Source: Candidatus Brocadia sp.
GTDB taxonomy: Bacteria; Planctomycetota; Brocadiia; Brocadiales; Brocadiaceae
Length of the DNA stretch: 41,734 bases
Reading direction: 5' to 3'
Assembly: GCA_011525665.1 (NCBI GenBank)
Contig: WYAU01000028.1
Coordinates: forward strand, 1 to 41,734
The notes beneath the pieces were generated by a model that saw only the letters and a list, made by a program, of their open reading frames with translations, ran no database searches and had not been told where the DNA came from. The translations under genes were made by a program, and so were the position numbers. Within the stretch, counting starts at the first letter, position 1, and each line of letters starts with the position of its first letter. Below are positions 27,463 through 36,810 of this stretch, piece by piece.

Positions 27463-28236
27463 TCATTTCCTGCCTTCCCGTTTTTCAATAGCCTCAGCCT
27501 GTCGCAGATAGAGTGGCAATAATGTATTTAGATCGCATCGGTGGCCGGATTCGAACATCCTTTCTCCTAACAAGGCCACATGCTCGATATTCGGTATTGC
27601 CCGCTCCTCTTTGTCTATAAAGATGTCCTTTTGATGAAAAATGTCCTTGTAAGGTGATACACCACCCCCAAAGATAATTACCGGCCGTGGAAGGAGAGAC
27701 AAAAGTTTTTCCGGAGGAATTACCAGAAACTCAGACATCCTTTCCCTTCGTACACTTTTCCACCCTTCTTCCTGACTGGCAGGGGTAAGCTTATAGATAC
27801 ATGCGTACACATGGTTTCGTCTTGCATCAAGGATAGGGCAAATATAGTATTCCTGCGGGAAACCATTTTTTTGAGGCATGTCTTTTGTTCCCTCTTGCGA
27901 AGAGAGAGGAATAGGGGGGGGGATTGGGTTATAGTTTTCAGCAATAATGTCGAATATTGGCACGTCAACAACGGGTTTATTTAATGCATAGGACAGTGTC
28001 TTCGTACAGGTCACGCCTACCCGCAGCCCGGTATATGAGCCTGGTCCGACATCGACAGCGATAAGGTCTATATCTTCGGGTGTCCAGCCGATTTCAGAAA
28101 AGGCGCTCTTTATGGTTGGCACCAATTCCTTACCGTATTGCATGCCACCTAAATCCTTTACAAGGATAATATGCTTGTTTTCACAAATGGCAATTCCACC
28201 AATATTCCCCGATGTTTCTATTCCAAGTACTTTCAT
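27463..28236 (-). CDS. tsaB: tRNA threonylcarbamoyladenosine biosynthesis protein TsaB
   Basis: A 257-aa ASKHA-fold partner of TsaD/TsaE in making t6A37 of ANN-decoding tRNAs. MKVLGIETSG at the start, and IDLIAVDVGPGSYTGLRVGV at ~57-76 are diagnostic. CPILDARRNHVYACIY marks the second half. Residues ~104-128 form a proline-rich, low-complexity insert that looks repeat-derived (see 27853-27927). The C-terminus (YLRQAEA) is standard, so the gene should be functional. Confidence 0.9.
   Translation of the reverse strand: MKVLGIETSGNIGGIAICENKHIILVKDLGGMQYGKELVPTIKSAFSEIGWTPEDIDLIAVDVGPGSYTGLRVGVTCTKTLSYALNKPVVDVPIFDIIAENYNPIPPPIPLSSQEGTKDMPQKNGFPQEYYICPILDARRNHVYACIYKLTPASQEEGWKSVRRERMSEFLVIPPEKLLSLLPRPVIIFGGGVSPYKDIFHQKDIFIDKEERAIPNIEHVALLGERMFESGHRCDLNTLLPLYLRQAEAIEKREGRK
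27853..27927 (-). repeat. Repeat-like in-frame insert within tsaB
   Basis: This 75-bp stretch encodes a proline-rich segment (NPIPPPIPLSSQEGTKDM and on) that interrupts the conserved core of TsaB between AEN and YYICPILDARR. On the plus strand it includes CCCTCTTGCGAAGAGAG, a palindromic string like the REP-type hairpin at 27417. It appears to be an in-frame repeat insertion. Confidence 0.45.
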
Positions 28237-28413
28237 AGAGTAAAATTTATACCTTTTTCATGGGGTTTTATGCTTCTGCCGTCTGAAAACGGTATGGATA
28301 AGAAGAAAATTCCTCTGCACTAATACACAGAGAATAGCAGAAATAACCGGGAAATGAAACTGCTAATTCATGCAAAAATGACCTGTTTTTTTCTTTTGTG
28401 AGAGGGGTAGTTC

Positions 28414-28548
28414 ATGGCTGTAGATTATGGCAAGCAAATAAAAAAGCAACCTCTGTCAAGGTTGAATCGGTTTTTTGCCAGTAAAAACATTTTTCATGAG
28501 AAGCAACCGATTGATTACAAATCCGAAATCCTATTAAATTCTGAGTGA
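28414..28548 (+). CDS. Possible 44-aa small protein
   Basis: ATG 28414 opens 44 codons to TGA 28546. The product is basic at first (MAVDYGKQIKKQPLSRLNRF) and soluble. GAGAGGGG lies 6 nt before the ATG, a better ribosome site than many genes here have. It is the only candidate in the 620-bp space between tsaB and the cobK-type gene (28237-28858), where no RNA gene was recognised. A short CAACCT/AGGTTG hairpin falls inside it. No family is recognised, and it may be chance. Confidence 0.3.
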   Translation: MAVDYGKQIKKQPLSRLNRFFASKNIFHEKQPIDYKSEILLNSE

Positions 28549-28858
28549 TATGCTCTGCATCGAAGTTTCGAAAAGAGGAAAAACTGATACACCAATTTTA
28601 TGGAAAAGCCGTGATTTGATAAAGAACATAATTGTTTCAGGGAGATAGTTTTATAATTGACCATAAATTTCATTTCCTGTACTATAGCAAGGTATAACGA
28701 AAGGTTCAATCGTTACTCAGTTAGACATAAGATTGGTAACGGAATTGCCCGTCATGGATAAAAATCGGGGATTATGACTGATTACACAAAAAAACATAGC
28801 GAATCAATACGGAGGGAATTATTTTATCCTTGGCGTGCGTATCGATGCATAGTGAAAC

Positions 28859-29614
28859 ATGATTCTCGTATTATCAGGCACTGAAGAAGGAAAAGAAATC
28901 GTCAGAAGACTCCATGAAGAAGGACTGCCTCTCTTAACAACCGTTGCAACGGAATATGGAAAAAAGATGTTTGAACAACTGGGACTGGAGTCAGTGTGTC
29001 TGCAGGGGCGGTTGGATGCAAACGGATTTTTCCGGCTGATACAGGAAAAAGGGATACATACGGTAGTGGATGCCACCCATCCATATGCCATCGAGGTGTC
29101 CCGGAATGCAATGGACGCCTGCAAAAGAACCAACGTACAATACGTGCGTTTCGAAAGGCAAGGCATGACAATTCCGGCGCATCCCTTGATCCGCAGGGTA
29201 AAGAGTCTGACGGAGGCTGTTGATGCGTCCAGAACGCTTGGCAAAAGGATATTTCTGACAACGGGCATATCGAGCGTGGCCGGGTTTATCATTTTAAAGG
29301 ATGAAAAAGAATTATACGTGCGTATCCTGCCCGTCCCCGGGCACATTGCCTTGTGTCTGGATATGGGGATACCGCCTGCAAACATCATTGCCATGCATGG
29401 CCCGTTCTCAGAGGATTTAAACCGGGCAATGTTCAAACAGTATCGGGTTAATACAGTGGTAACCAAGGACAGCGGCGAAACGGGGGGGGTATTGGAAAAG
29501 ATTCACGCGGCATGCAGTGAAGGGATAGACACGGTGGTTATTGAAAGACCACGTCTTGAGTATCCTCAAAAGTACACGTCTGTTGAAGAAGTGATACATA
29601 CAGTTAAAACATAA
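28859..29614 (+). CDS. cobK: Precorrin-6A (cobalt-precorrin-6A) reductase
   Basis: A 251-aa NAD(P)H-dependent reductase of the corrin ring, CobK/CbiJ family. MILVLSGTEEGKEIVRRL is the typical nucleotide-binding N-terminus. TVVDATHPYAIEVSRNA, FLTTGISSVAGF and MHGPFSEDLN are family motifs, and VVTKDSGETGG near the C-terminus is diagnostic. It serves cobalamin synthesis. No other cob genes are in the window, so it is separate from a cob cluster. A B12-type radical SAM enzyme in the same window would be a consumer of the cofactor. Confidence 0.92.
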   Translation: MILVLSGTEEGKEIVRRLHEEGLPLLTTVATEYGKKMFEQLGLESVCLQGRLDANGFFRLIQEKGIHTVVDATHPYAIEVSRNAMDACKRTNVQYVRFERQGMTIPAHPLIRRVKSLTEAVDASRTLGKRIFLTTGISSVAGFIILKDEKELYVRILPVPGHIALCLDMGIPPANIIAMHGPFSEDLNRAMFKQYRVNTVVTKDSGETGGVLEKIHAACSEGIDTVVIERPRLEYPQKYTSVEEVIHTVKT

Positions 29615-29707
29615 GTGAAACCGTGAAGAACCTTATGAATTCATTTTTATGGTTAAAGAGAAAATTAACACTGCGAATTTCAATACTTGTCATAAAGAGA
29701 TGCTGTT

Positions 29708-30154
29708 ATGATTATTAAGGTCTGGTGGATATGGATGGCTTTTGCGGCAATCTTTATTATAACCGAAATTTTTACAGCAGGGTTTTTCCTCCTTTGGTTC
29801 GGTATAGGTGCAGCAATAGCCGGTATTCTGGCAATTTTTGACCTGAATCTTAGCTGGCAATGGGGAACTTTTCTTGTTGTATCGGGCGGACTTTTTGTCA
29901 TTTCGCGAAGGTTTGCAGAAGGGGTTACTAGGAAACAGCCTGCGGGAATTGGTGCCGACCGCTTTATCGGGAAAAGAGGTATTGTACTGGAAGAGATTGA
30001 CAATATCAGGGATACCGGGCGCGTCAGGGTTGAAAAAGAGGACTGGTGGGCAGTAAGCGAGACGGGTGAAGTTATTCCGGCAGAAAAAAAGATCGAAGTG
30101 ATCAGGCTGACGGGAACCCGCCTTGTGGTCAGGGCATTAAAGGAGGAAGGGTAA
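29708..30154 (+). CDS. NfeD-like membrane protein
   Basis: A 148-aa protein. Two or three membrane helices lie at ~5-70 ([20 protein letters not shown]) and an OB-fold domain at ~80-148, with [15 protein letters not shown] and [15 protein letters not shown]. This is the short NfeD type without the protease part. It sits directly before the SPFH gene (1 nt gap), the usual pairing: NfeD partners with stomatin-like proteins in membrane microdomains. Confidence 0.9.
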   Translation: MIIKVWWIWMAFAAIFIITEIFTAGFFLLWFGIGAAIAGILAIFDLNLSWQWGTFLVVSGGLFVISRRFAEGVTRKQPAGIGADRFIGKRGIVLEEIDNIRDTGRVRVEKEDWWAVSETGEVIPAEKKIEVIRLTGTRLVVRALKEEG

Positions 30155-30155
30155 G

Positions 30156-31064
30156 ATGATTGCGCTAAATCAAATAATCGTGTTTATCATTGTTGCAATT
30201 GTTATCTTTGTAGTTGCTGCTACGGGAATAAAGATCGTCAGACCCTGGCAAAAGGGACTGGTGGAAAGAATGGGGAAATATCAGCGCACAGTGGACAGCG
30301 GGTTAACGATTATCGTTCCCTTTTTAGAAAAAATGACAAAGGTGGATATGCGGGAGCAGGTGGTGGATGTCCCCCCGCAGGGGGTCATCACAAAAGATAA
30401 CGTAGTCGTCGAGGTGGACGCGGTGATCTACTATATGGTTACCGATCCGGTACAGGTTGCATATAATGTGGCGAATTATTACATGGCCGTTACTAAACTT
30501 GCCCAAACGAATCTGAGGAATCTGGTTGGTGATTTGGCCCTGGACGAAACGCTTACTTCACGGGAGCTTATCAACGCCAAGTTGCGGGATATCCTTGATA
30601 GCGCCACTGACAAGTGGGGTACAAAGGTCACCCGGGTTGAGTTGCAGAGGATAGAACCACCCAAAGATGTTACTGAAGCCATGCATCGTCAGATGAAGGC
30701 AGAACGGGAAAGGCGCGCAATGATCCTTGAGGCCGAAGGACACAAAAAATCAGCGATTCTTAAGGCCGAAGGGGATGCGGAAGCGATTATGAAGGTTGCT
30801 GAAGCGGAAAAGTTTAAAAGGCTGACCGTGGCCAAGGGTGAGGCAGAGGCCATACAAACCGTCTTTGACGCTATCCATGCGGGAAGGCCGACAAATGACT
30901 TAATTGCCATAAAATATCTTGAAGCACTTCAAAAGATTGCTGACGGACAGGCGACGAAGGTATTCCTGCCGTATGAGGCGACGGGGATTCTCGGAAGCAT
31001 TGCCGGGATTGGTGAACTCCTGAAGGAAAAGCTTTCACCGGGAAAAAATGAAAAACAAACGTAA
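30156..31064 (+). CDS. SPFH/stomatin family protein (QmcA-like)
   Basis: A 302-aa protein. One N-terminal membrane anchor (~8-28) is followed by the SPFH domain ([39 protein letters not shown]), then an alanine/glutamate-rich coiled coil ([20 protein letters not shown]). It ends with a helical tail. Such proteins scaffold membrane microdomains and protease complexes. Cotranscribed with the NfeD partner; AGGAGGAAGGG upstream serves as ribosome site. Confidence 0.93.
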   Translation: MIALNQIIVFIIVAIVIFVVAATGIKIVRPWQKGLVERMGKYQRTVDSGLTIIVPFLEKMTKVDMREQVVDVPPQGVITKDNVVVEVDAVIYYMVTDPVQVAYNVANYYMAVTKLAQTNLRNLVGDLALDETLTSRELINAKLRDILDSATDKWGTKVTRVELQRIEPPKDVTEAMHRQMKAERERRAMILEAEGHKKSAILKAEGDAEAIMKVAEAEKFKRLTVAKGEAEAIQTVFDAIHAGRPTNDLIAIKYLEALQKIADGQATKVFLPYEATGILGSIAGIGELLKEKLSPGKNEKQT

Positions 31065-31213
31065 TAAAAAGATGGTATTTATTGCAGGGAAAGCGTGTAA
31101 AAAGAAGCTATGGTAACCGCTCTTTATCATCTTCCCGCTCGTGCTTTTGGCCTGCGATTTATGGATCGGTTTGTTAAAAGCTAATGCAAACTATTTATTC
31201 CTATCTGTAATGC

Positions 31214-31984
31214 ATGGAAATATGGCAAATTCCGGTTATCTTTACCGTTGGCATCATAGCGGGGATTATTAACACCCTGGCGGGTGGAGGCTCGCTCCTT
31301 TCCCTGCCTATGCTTATTTTTCTCGGCCTGCCAGCGACTGTGGCAAATGGCACCAACCGCCTTGCAATTACGGTTCAGAGTATATTTGCAGTTACTGGCT
31401 TTAAAAGGAAAGGTGTTTCGAATTTTAAATTAAGTCTTCTCATGTCAGTACCTACACTTGTGGGAGCCGTTGTTGGCGCCCGGCTTGCCGTAAATATATC
31501 CGATCTCCTGTTCAAAAGAATACTGGCCATCATCATGCTCTTTGTCCTTGGAATTATCTTATGGAACCCGATACAAAGGCGTTATGGTGCTATCCTGGAT
31601 AATACAGGCGTGATCAGTGTGAGTTGGAGCCGCCGCATAGTTCTGATAATTGCCTTTTTCTTTATTGGAATTTACGGTGGCTTTATCCAGGCGGGTATCG
31701 GCTTCTTGATCATCGCAGTCTTAACTACGATGTGTGGACTAAACCTTGTGGAGACCAATAGCCACAAGGTGTTTATTGTCGGTATCAACGCATTGTTTGC
31801 ATTGCTTGTGTTTGTGTTTCATAAGAAAATACACTGGCCGGTCGGTCTGGCTTTGGCGGCCGGTAACGGTTTTGGTGGCTGGCTCGGCAGTCATCTGGCG
31901 GTTACCAGGGGTGAACGTTTTATACGTTTCGTGCTTACTGTTAGTGTTATTGCAATGGCAGCAAGGCTTTTAGTCTCGAGATAG
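31214..31984 (+). CDS. TauE/SafE family sulfite/anion exporter-like permease
   Basis: A 256-aa membrane protein with about eight helices. The N-terminal GIIAGIINTLAGGGSLLSLPML and the repeat at ~150 (FIGIYGGFIQAGIGFLIIAVL) are the paired signatures of the family (PF01925). NGTNRLAI and ETNSHKVFIVGINA also fit. Substrate unknown; sulfite, sulfonates or organic anions are common. It stands alone. The following 296 bp (31985-32280) show no convincing gene. Confidence 0.9.
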   Translation: MEIWQIPVIFTVGIIAGIINTLAGGGSLLSLPMLIFLGLPATVANGTNRLAITVQSIFAVTGFKRKGVSNFKLSLLMSVPTLVGAVVGARLAVNISDLLFKRILAIIMLFVLGIILWNPIQRRYGAILDNTGVISVSWSRRIVLIIAFFFIGIYGGFIQAGIGFLIIAVLTTMCGLNLVETNSHKVFIVGINALFALLVFVFHKKIHWPVGLALAAGNGFGGWLGSHLAVTRGERFIRFVLTVSVIAMAARLLVSR

Positions 31985-32280
31985 AAGAGAAAACAAAAAG
32001 TCTGGATATTGAAGAACGGTTAATGAATTTGCTGTTTTTGTAACACGCAGAAGAGAACCGCTCAGAAAAGGAGCAAAAAACTTCATACTTCGGGATTCCT
32101 TATTTCGATGAGAGGACTCACCGGAACATCCACAATATCAAGTAATTCAAAGGATTATTCATCTGATAATGGTTAATTTCCCAAACAAAATTTGTCCAAC
32201 TGCAAGCCATAGAGGGAAGAACCCGCTGGCTTTATTATAATTTCCGGAAGGATATCTTAACAAAAAAGTGAGAGGGTTTC

Positions 32281-33345
32281 GTGTTTATGCGACAATCTGG
32301 TGTTTTACACGACAGAATATCCCTTCAAGCCGCTCCTATTGGTATTGGTACTTACCTGGGCAAAGAGGACGACAGGACGGATGAACTTTATCTTGACGCA
32401 ATCACCGGGGCGGTTGAACAAGGGTGTAATGTCATCGACACTGCAATAAACTACAGAGGAATGAGGAGCGAGCGGGTCGTCGGACAGGCGGTGCAGAGAC
32501 TGGCGAAGAAATACCCGGATATTCGCGAAAAACTCGTTATAGCAACCAAAGGCGGTTTTATCCCGGCTAACAGTGCGTCCGGGGAAGAGCCTTCCGAATT
32601 TTTCCGGAACCGCTCCGTAATGAAAGGCATGTTCAATGAGGAAGACATTGTTCAGGGATGCCACTCTCTGAAGCCTGAATTTATCCATGAATGTGTTTTG
32701 ATGAGCCTGGAAAATCTGGGACTAAAATACATCGACATATACTATATCCATAATCCTGAAATACAACTCACTGAATTGTCTGCGAATGAATTTTATCACA
32801 GGCTTTCTAAGGCGTTCGAGGTTTTGGAAGGTTTGGTACGGGATGGGCGTATCCGCATGTACGGTACAGCGACCTGGGATGGGTACCGTTTAGATGCCTA
32901 TGACCCGAACAGACTCTCTCTCAAGCGCGTGATTCAGGCGGCTGAGGCGGTTACGGTAGGGTCACAGCACCACTTCCGGGCCGTTCAACTACCCATAAAT
33001 ATTTATATGCCCGAGGCTGCAACACTGCAGAATCAGGAACTCCATGGCAAATGGGTCACCCTCCTTGAAGCCTCCGAAGGAATGGGTATTTATGTTATGT
33101 CCAGTGCAACCCTATTACAAACCCATACCCTGAAGGAAAATAAATTGTTCTCTTTTCAGGCGCTTGATAACCTTGGCACCAGTGCCGCCCGCCGTGCAAT
33201 CCAGGTTATCCGTTCACTCCGTGGCGTAACAACCTCACTGGTGGGTATGAAGACGGTTAATCATGTGCAGGAAAATCTTCAGTTGCTGAAAGTACCCAGG
33301 CTAGACCCTGAAGAGGCCATTAAAATAATCGGTGAATTTGCATAG
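32281..33345 (+). CDS. Aldo/keto reductase family protein
   Basis: A 354-aa TIM-barrel oxidoreductase. The family tetrad is visible: D53 (NVIDTAINYRG), Y58, K90 (VIATKGG) and His in YYIHNPE. LGLKYIDIYYIHNP and VRDGRIRMYGTATWDG are typical. Catalytic residues are intact. It acts on carbonyls with NADPH; the substrate is unknown. GTG 32281 lies 4 nt after GAGAGGG and ATG 32287 lies 10 nt after it, so either could be the start. Confidence 0.87.
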   Translation: MFMRQSGVLHDRISLQAAPIGIGTYLGKEDDRTDELYLDAITGAVEQGCNVIDTAINYRGMRSERVVGQAVQRLAKKYPDIREKLVIATKGGFIPANSASGEEPSEFFRNRSVMKGMFNEEDIVQGCHSLKPEFIHECVLMSLENLGLKYIDIYYIHNPEIQLTELSANEFYHRLSKAFEVLEGLVRDGRIRMYGTATWDGYRLDAYDPNRLSLKRVIQAAEAVTVGSQHHFRAVQLPINIYMPEAATLQNQELHGKWVTLLEASEGMGIYVMSSATLLQTHTLKENKLFSFQALDNLGTSAARRAIQVIRSLRGVTTSLVGMKTVNHVQENLQLLKVPRLDPEEAIKIIGEFA

Positions 33346-33538
33346 TACAAAACGATCATAATGTAAAGGGAAATAGGTTTTACTTTGATCTTCTCTACTC
33401 TTTTCAAATGGAAAATATATTGAAATAGCCGTTTAAATGCCTTATACTTCGTACGATATTTCAAGCCTTTTTATACCATCACTGCAGATATAAATAAATT
33501 AGGTCTTCGGCTGGACAAGGCACGGTCGGTGTAATATC

Positions 33539-33570
33539 CTGTAGACGCAATTCATGAATTGCGTCTACAG
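33539..33570. repeat. 32-bp perfect palindrome (dispersed-repeat type)
   Basis: CTGTAGACGCAATTCA and its exact complement meet without a spacer around CATG. It lies between convergent genes in a 252-bp gap that has no other gene. The form GTAGACGCAATTCATGAATTG is that of small palindromic repeats found in many copies in some genomes. It may also form a bidirectional terminator. Confidence 0.8.
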
Positions 33571-33597
33571 AAATTGTTGCAGTTAAAGCCATGAACG

Positions 33598-34857
33598 TTA
33601 TTCAGATGGTACTATTACATCTAAATATGCGGAAAACAAGGCATTCCGGTCATTCCGTTTTTTTACCGTATCGAGCATGGTCTGCAGACTCCTTTCCGTC
33701 TTTCCGGAATAAACTATTTTACCATTTATTGATACGCGTACGGGCTTTTCCATAGCTATAAGTTCTTCGTCCAAATACAGACGAAGGGCGTTGACCCCAT
33801 GTGTAGCAAGAGAGACCTCATTGTCCTTTCTTATTTCCGCCTCAACGGTTGCCGTCTCAGATAATCCTTCGGACTTCGTCATACGCCCGAAAGCATCCCT
33901 GCGAACGGAAAGCTGTCCCACCAATTGGGAAAATTCTGTAATCTCAATCCAGAAGGAAGAGGGGTATTTGGGAGAATCTGTGGAAAATTTTATTTGCTTC
34001 GGATAGGGCGATCTTTTCTGCGTACGGAACCAGTCAAGAATCTTGTCTGTTTCAGTTGCTGGAAACTGATGTTTCAACTCAGGCAATTCTTTATAAGTAA
34101 CACGATAGCCAAGCTTTTCCAATCTCGAGCTTGCGTCCCTTGCAGCCGCTACCGGAATGACGGTATCTCTGGCTCCGTGTACGATCAGGACAGGCACCTC
34201 TATCAGGTTTACCAAAAGGGAAGGTAGGGGGCATTCACCGGCAACAGGATTTATGGCCGCAAAGAGTGAAGGATAACGGATGGCCAGATACCATACGCCG
34301 TGTCCGCCGCTGGAAAACCCTGTCAGATAGATTCTGTTGGTGTCTACAGGGTAATCCTGTTTAACCTTATCGAGTACCGAAAGTACAAATCTTTCCGGCT
34401 CTTCCTTCCACCACAGACCGGAGCCATATGTAGGAGCCACAAAGATAAATTCATTCTTGTGCTCTGATGACTTTAGCCACGTCATTATCTGCCCGTAACC
34501 ACCGCCTCCAACCCCGTGCAATGACAGTACAACAGGCCAGGACCTGTCAGACGCATAAGAAGGTGGTATATATACGAAATACTCCCCCTTCTTTTCACCA
34601 ACAGGGGCAAACTCTCTGTGTATGCCCGGCTGCTGAGACGTGAAGTTTGCAGAAGCACTGACCCATTCTCTCACCTCACCGAAACGTGCTCCTAACTCCT
34701 CCAATTTCTTAAGTATCCTATCCCTTTCATCTGTACGGGTGCTTCCCAGGAATCTGCTCACCAATAATTGTCCATCTGATTTTCTCTCCGGCCCGGCATG
34801 GACCGGTAGAGAAGCAATCAGGACAAGAAATATGATAATAAAAGGATATCTGCGCAT
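33598..34857 (-). CDS. Secreted alpha/beta-hydrolase (esterase/depolymerase type)
   Basis: A 419-aa exported protein. A signal peptide (PFIIIFLVLIASLPVHA) has a cleavage site near residue 21. YFVYIPPSYASDRSWPVVLSLHG is the first strand and oxyanion region. The nucleophile elbow is GFSSG with S182, the acid D231 (HGARDTVIP), and the base H263 (LKHQFP), a complete triad. Related families are LpqC-type polyhydroxybutyrate depolymerases and feruloyl esterases. A C-terminal domain (~285-419) is beta-rich and unassigned. Acts outside the cytoplasm on an unknown ester. Confidence 0.87.
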   Translation of the reverse strand: MRRYPFIIIFLVLIASLPVHAGPERKSDGQLLVSRFLGSTRTDERDRILKKLEELGARFGEVREWVSASANFTSQQPGIHREFAPVGEKKGEYFVYIPPSYASDRSWPVVLSLHGVGGGGYGQIMTWLKSSEHKNEFIFVAPTYGSGLWWKEEPERFVLSVLDKVKQDYPVDTNRIYLTGFSSGGHGVWYLAIRYPSLFAAINPVAGECPLPSLLVNLIEVPVLIVHGARDTVIPVAAARDASSRLEKLGYRVTYKELPELKHQFPATETDKILDWFRTQKRSPYPKQIKFSTDSPKYPSSFWIEITEFSQLVGQLSVRRDAFGRMTKSEGLSETATVEAEIRKDNEVSLATHGVNALRLYLDEELIAMEKPVRVSINGKIVYSGKTERSLQTMLDTVKKRNDRNALFSAYLDVIVPSE

Positions 34858-34999
34858 GATAATTATTTTTCAGACAACTCCATCAAGAATAAAATGACGA
34901 TTACGTTTAATGCGGAAAAGGCCGCTCGCAAAAACGGGAAATGTTTTCGGGTTGTGTGAAAATGGGTTTTCTATCATGTTTCTTTCTACGATTGTAAAC

Positions 35000-35344
35000 T
35001 TACCTAATATTGGCAACGCCGGCGCTCTTAAGGATCGCTAATAAAGTTTGAGCAGGTTCTTCAAATGTAAAAGGATCGAAACGGAAGCTTGCCTTTTTTG
35101 ATAAATCATCATCCAAAATCGTCGCGATAACCCTGATGGGGAATTGAGATGTTTTTTGCTGCGAATTGTCACGGCGTCGGGAAACTTTGCAAGGAATCGT
35201 TTATATCTTTAAAAAAGTCCCCGATCAAATGCCAGAAACCTGCCCTCAGATTTGTCGATATCTATGGGTGTTCCACGGGAATCAGAAGGACTTTGCAATA
35301 CCTCAAACAAGGTTTATCTCAGCGCCAAAACTGTCTGACAACGT
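35000..35344 (-). pseudogene. Decayed gene downstream of exonuclease III
   Basis: The minus strand holds coding-like pieces in different frames, split by stops. From high to low coordinates these are TLSDSFGAEINLV, then EVLQSPSDSRGTPIDID through RFLAFDRGLF, then KDINDSLQSFPTP, and finally SQFPIRVIATILDDDLSKK ending at LLAILKSAGVANIR. At least two frameshifts or stops would be needed to join them. The parent family is not recognised. Coordinates are approximate. Bases 34858-34999 hold nothing recognisable. The plus-strand frame in the same place is taken as a shadow. Confidence 0.4.
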
Positions 35345-36115
35345 TTAAATATCAAATTCGGCTACAATGAAGGTATGATCCGACGGTTTTTCAGAAAGCC
35401 TCGGGGCGACATCAATCCGTGCCATTGTTGATTTCTCTGCCAGGGGCAGGGTTGCCCAGATATGGTCAATCCTCCAGCCCTTTTTTCTGGCAATTGCATT
35501 TTTTACCCGATAATCCCAGAAGGTATACTGTTCGGGACCATGCTGATGCAACCGGAAAACGTCAACGAATCCCCATTCTTTAAATCTCCGGAGGGCCGCG
35601 TGTTCATCGGGATGGAAACATATGCCTCCCCGCAGATGATCCGGGTCATAGACATCAATGGGTTCAGGGGCGACATTGAAATCACCCATCCATAGCAATG
35701 CCCTGTCAGGTCGAAAGTTTTTGTTAAAATAGTCATACAATCTTTGAAACCATTCTAATTTATACCGGAATTGTTTCAAAAGCGGATGGACACCCTGAGG
35801 GATATAAGTATTGACTACTGGAATTTTATTTACGGTGGCAGTAATCAGGCGTGTCCCCTCGGATGCATCTTCGTCAAAGCCTACACGGACGTCTTTCAGC
35901 GGGGTTTTGCTTATTATAGCTACACCGTTGTATGACTTTTCGCCACGGAAGACAGCATGGTAATTTATCTCATGAAAAGCGGTTTTGGGAAATTCACCGT
36001 CCGGCGTCTTTGTCTCCTGGAGACAAAGAATATCTGGCGATTCTTTCTGTAGCCAGTCAAGGACTATGTTTAATCTGGCCCTCAGCGAATTGACATTAAA
36101 GCTGGCAACTTTCAT
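35345..36115 (-). CDS. xth: Exodeoxyribonuclease III
   Basis: A 256-aa Mg-dependent AP endonuclease and 3'-5' exonuclease of base-excision repair. MKVASFNVNSLRARL, ILCLQETKT (metal-binding Glu), NTYIPQG, LLWMGDFNVAPEPIDVYDP and the C-terminal PSDHTFIVAEF (catalytic Asp-His) are all present and in order. Length normal. It ends right next to a decayed gene. It stands apart from other repair genes. Confidence 0.95.
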   Translation of the reverse strand: MKVASFNVNSLRARLNIVLDWLQKESPDILCLQETKTPDGEFPKTAFHEINYHAVFRGEKSYNGVAIISKTPLKDVRVGFDEDASEGTRLITATVNKIPVVNTYIPQGVHPLLKQFRYKLEWFQRLYDYFNKNFRPDRALLWMGDFNVAPEPIDVYDPDHLRGGICFHPDEHAALRRFKEWGFVDVFRLHQHGPEQYTFWDYRVKNAIARKKGWRIDHIWATLPLAEKSTMARIDVAPRLSEKPSDHTFIVAEFDI

Positions 36116-36186
36116 AGGGAAAGACGTACACTATCGGTTTACACGGGTTTTCTTATACAGCAGCTTTCATTCAGGAACGCCTGTTT

Positions 36187-36810
36187 TCAATACTTTTTGC
36201 GTAGGTAAGCAACGGCATCTTCGGAAAGGAATTGAATGTGGTCGCCTCCGCGAAGAATAATCTCGCATGCCAATTCAAAAAAACTTGCCTTTTGTATGAC
36301 GTCATTGAAATTTTTTCCCGCAGTTACCAGTCCGTGATTCTTCAAGATTACGAGATCGTGCCCTTTCATAGCTTCGATAACTCCCCGTGCAAGGTCGGTC
36401 GATCCGGGATTCAGGTAAGGTACAACTGCAATGGGGCCAATATAGTAGGGAATTTCAGGAATAACAAAAAAATTTTTCTGCTCTCTGCCACGGCAGGCCA
36501 CTGCTGTGGCAAAAGGTGTTTGGAAGTGCAGAACCACATTGACGTCGGAACGCTCACGGAGTATGCCAAAATGGAACCCGCTTTCTGCAGAAGGCCTCTT
36601 TTCGTTCAGAACAGTGCCATCCGGAATCCGGCAAACTGCTATCTGCTCCCCGGTAAGTTCGCCCATCCACGAACGGGTTGCGGTAATAAGCATATATTCT
36701 TTTACCCGCCAGGATAAATTTCCGCTGCTGCAACGTACCAGTCCAAACGCTGCTACCCTGCGGCAGGCAGCGGCGAACTCTTCTAAATGGTTTTCAGAGA
36801 CATGATCCAT
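36187..36810 (-). CDS. Class II aldolase/adducin-like protein
   Basis: A 207-aa protein of the fuculose-phosphate aldolase fold. SGNLSWR, ITATRSWMGEL and the zinc region are recognisable: E76 (SAESGFHFGI), H95 in VLHFQTPFATA, and H159 in LKNHGLVTAG. The second His of the usual HxH is Gln97, so metal binding may differ. The frame is open upstream to 36918, but ATG 36810 gives the family N-terminus, without a clear ribosome site. Substrate unknown; sugar-phosphate aldolase, epimerase or dehydratase roles exist in this fold. Confidence 0.75.
   Translation of the reverse strand: MDHVSENHLEEFAAACRRVAAFGLVRCSSGNLSWRVKEYMLITATRSWMGELTGEQIAVCRIPDGTVLNEKRPSAESGFHFGILRERSDVNVVLHFQTPFATAVACRGREQKNFFVIPEIPYYIGPIAVVPYLNPGSTDLARGVIEAMKGHDLVILKNHGLVTAGKNFNDVIQKASFFELACEIILRGGDHIQFLSEDAVAYLRKKY

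Noticed and set aside
27283-27522. 79-codon plus-strand frame
   Set aside because: It runs through a hairpin into the end of the convergent tsaB gene and has no ribosome site or recognisable family.
27541-27565. GGATTCGAACATCC, resembling a tRNA T-arm on the minus strand
   Set aside because: It lies inside the tsaB frame and encodes conserved-looking residues (MFESGHRCD); no acceptor stem or anticodon arm can be built around it.
31985-32280. Short minus-strand frame encoding ELLDIVDVPVSPLIEIRNPEV-like residues
   Set aside because: Only about 23 codons from stop to stop with no start or ribosome site; too short to support as a gene remnant.
35149-35370. 73-codon plus-strand frame
   Set aside because: It overlaps the fragments of a decayed minus-strand gene and the end of xth; those minus-strand fragments look far more protein-like.
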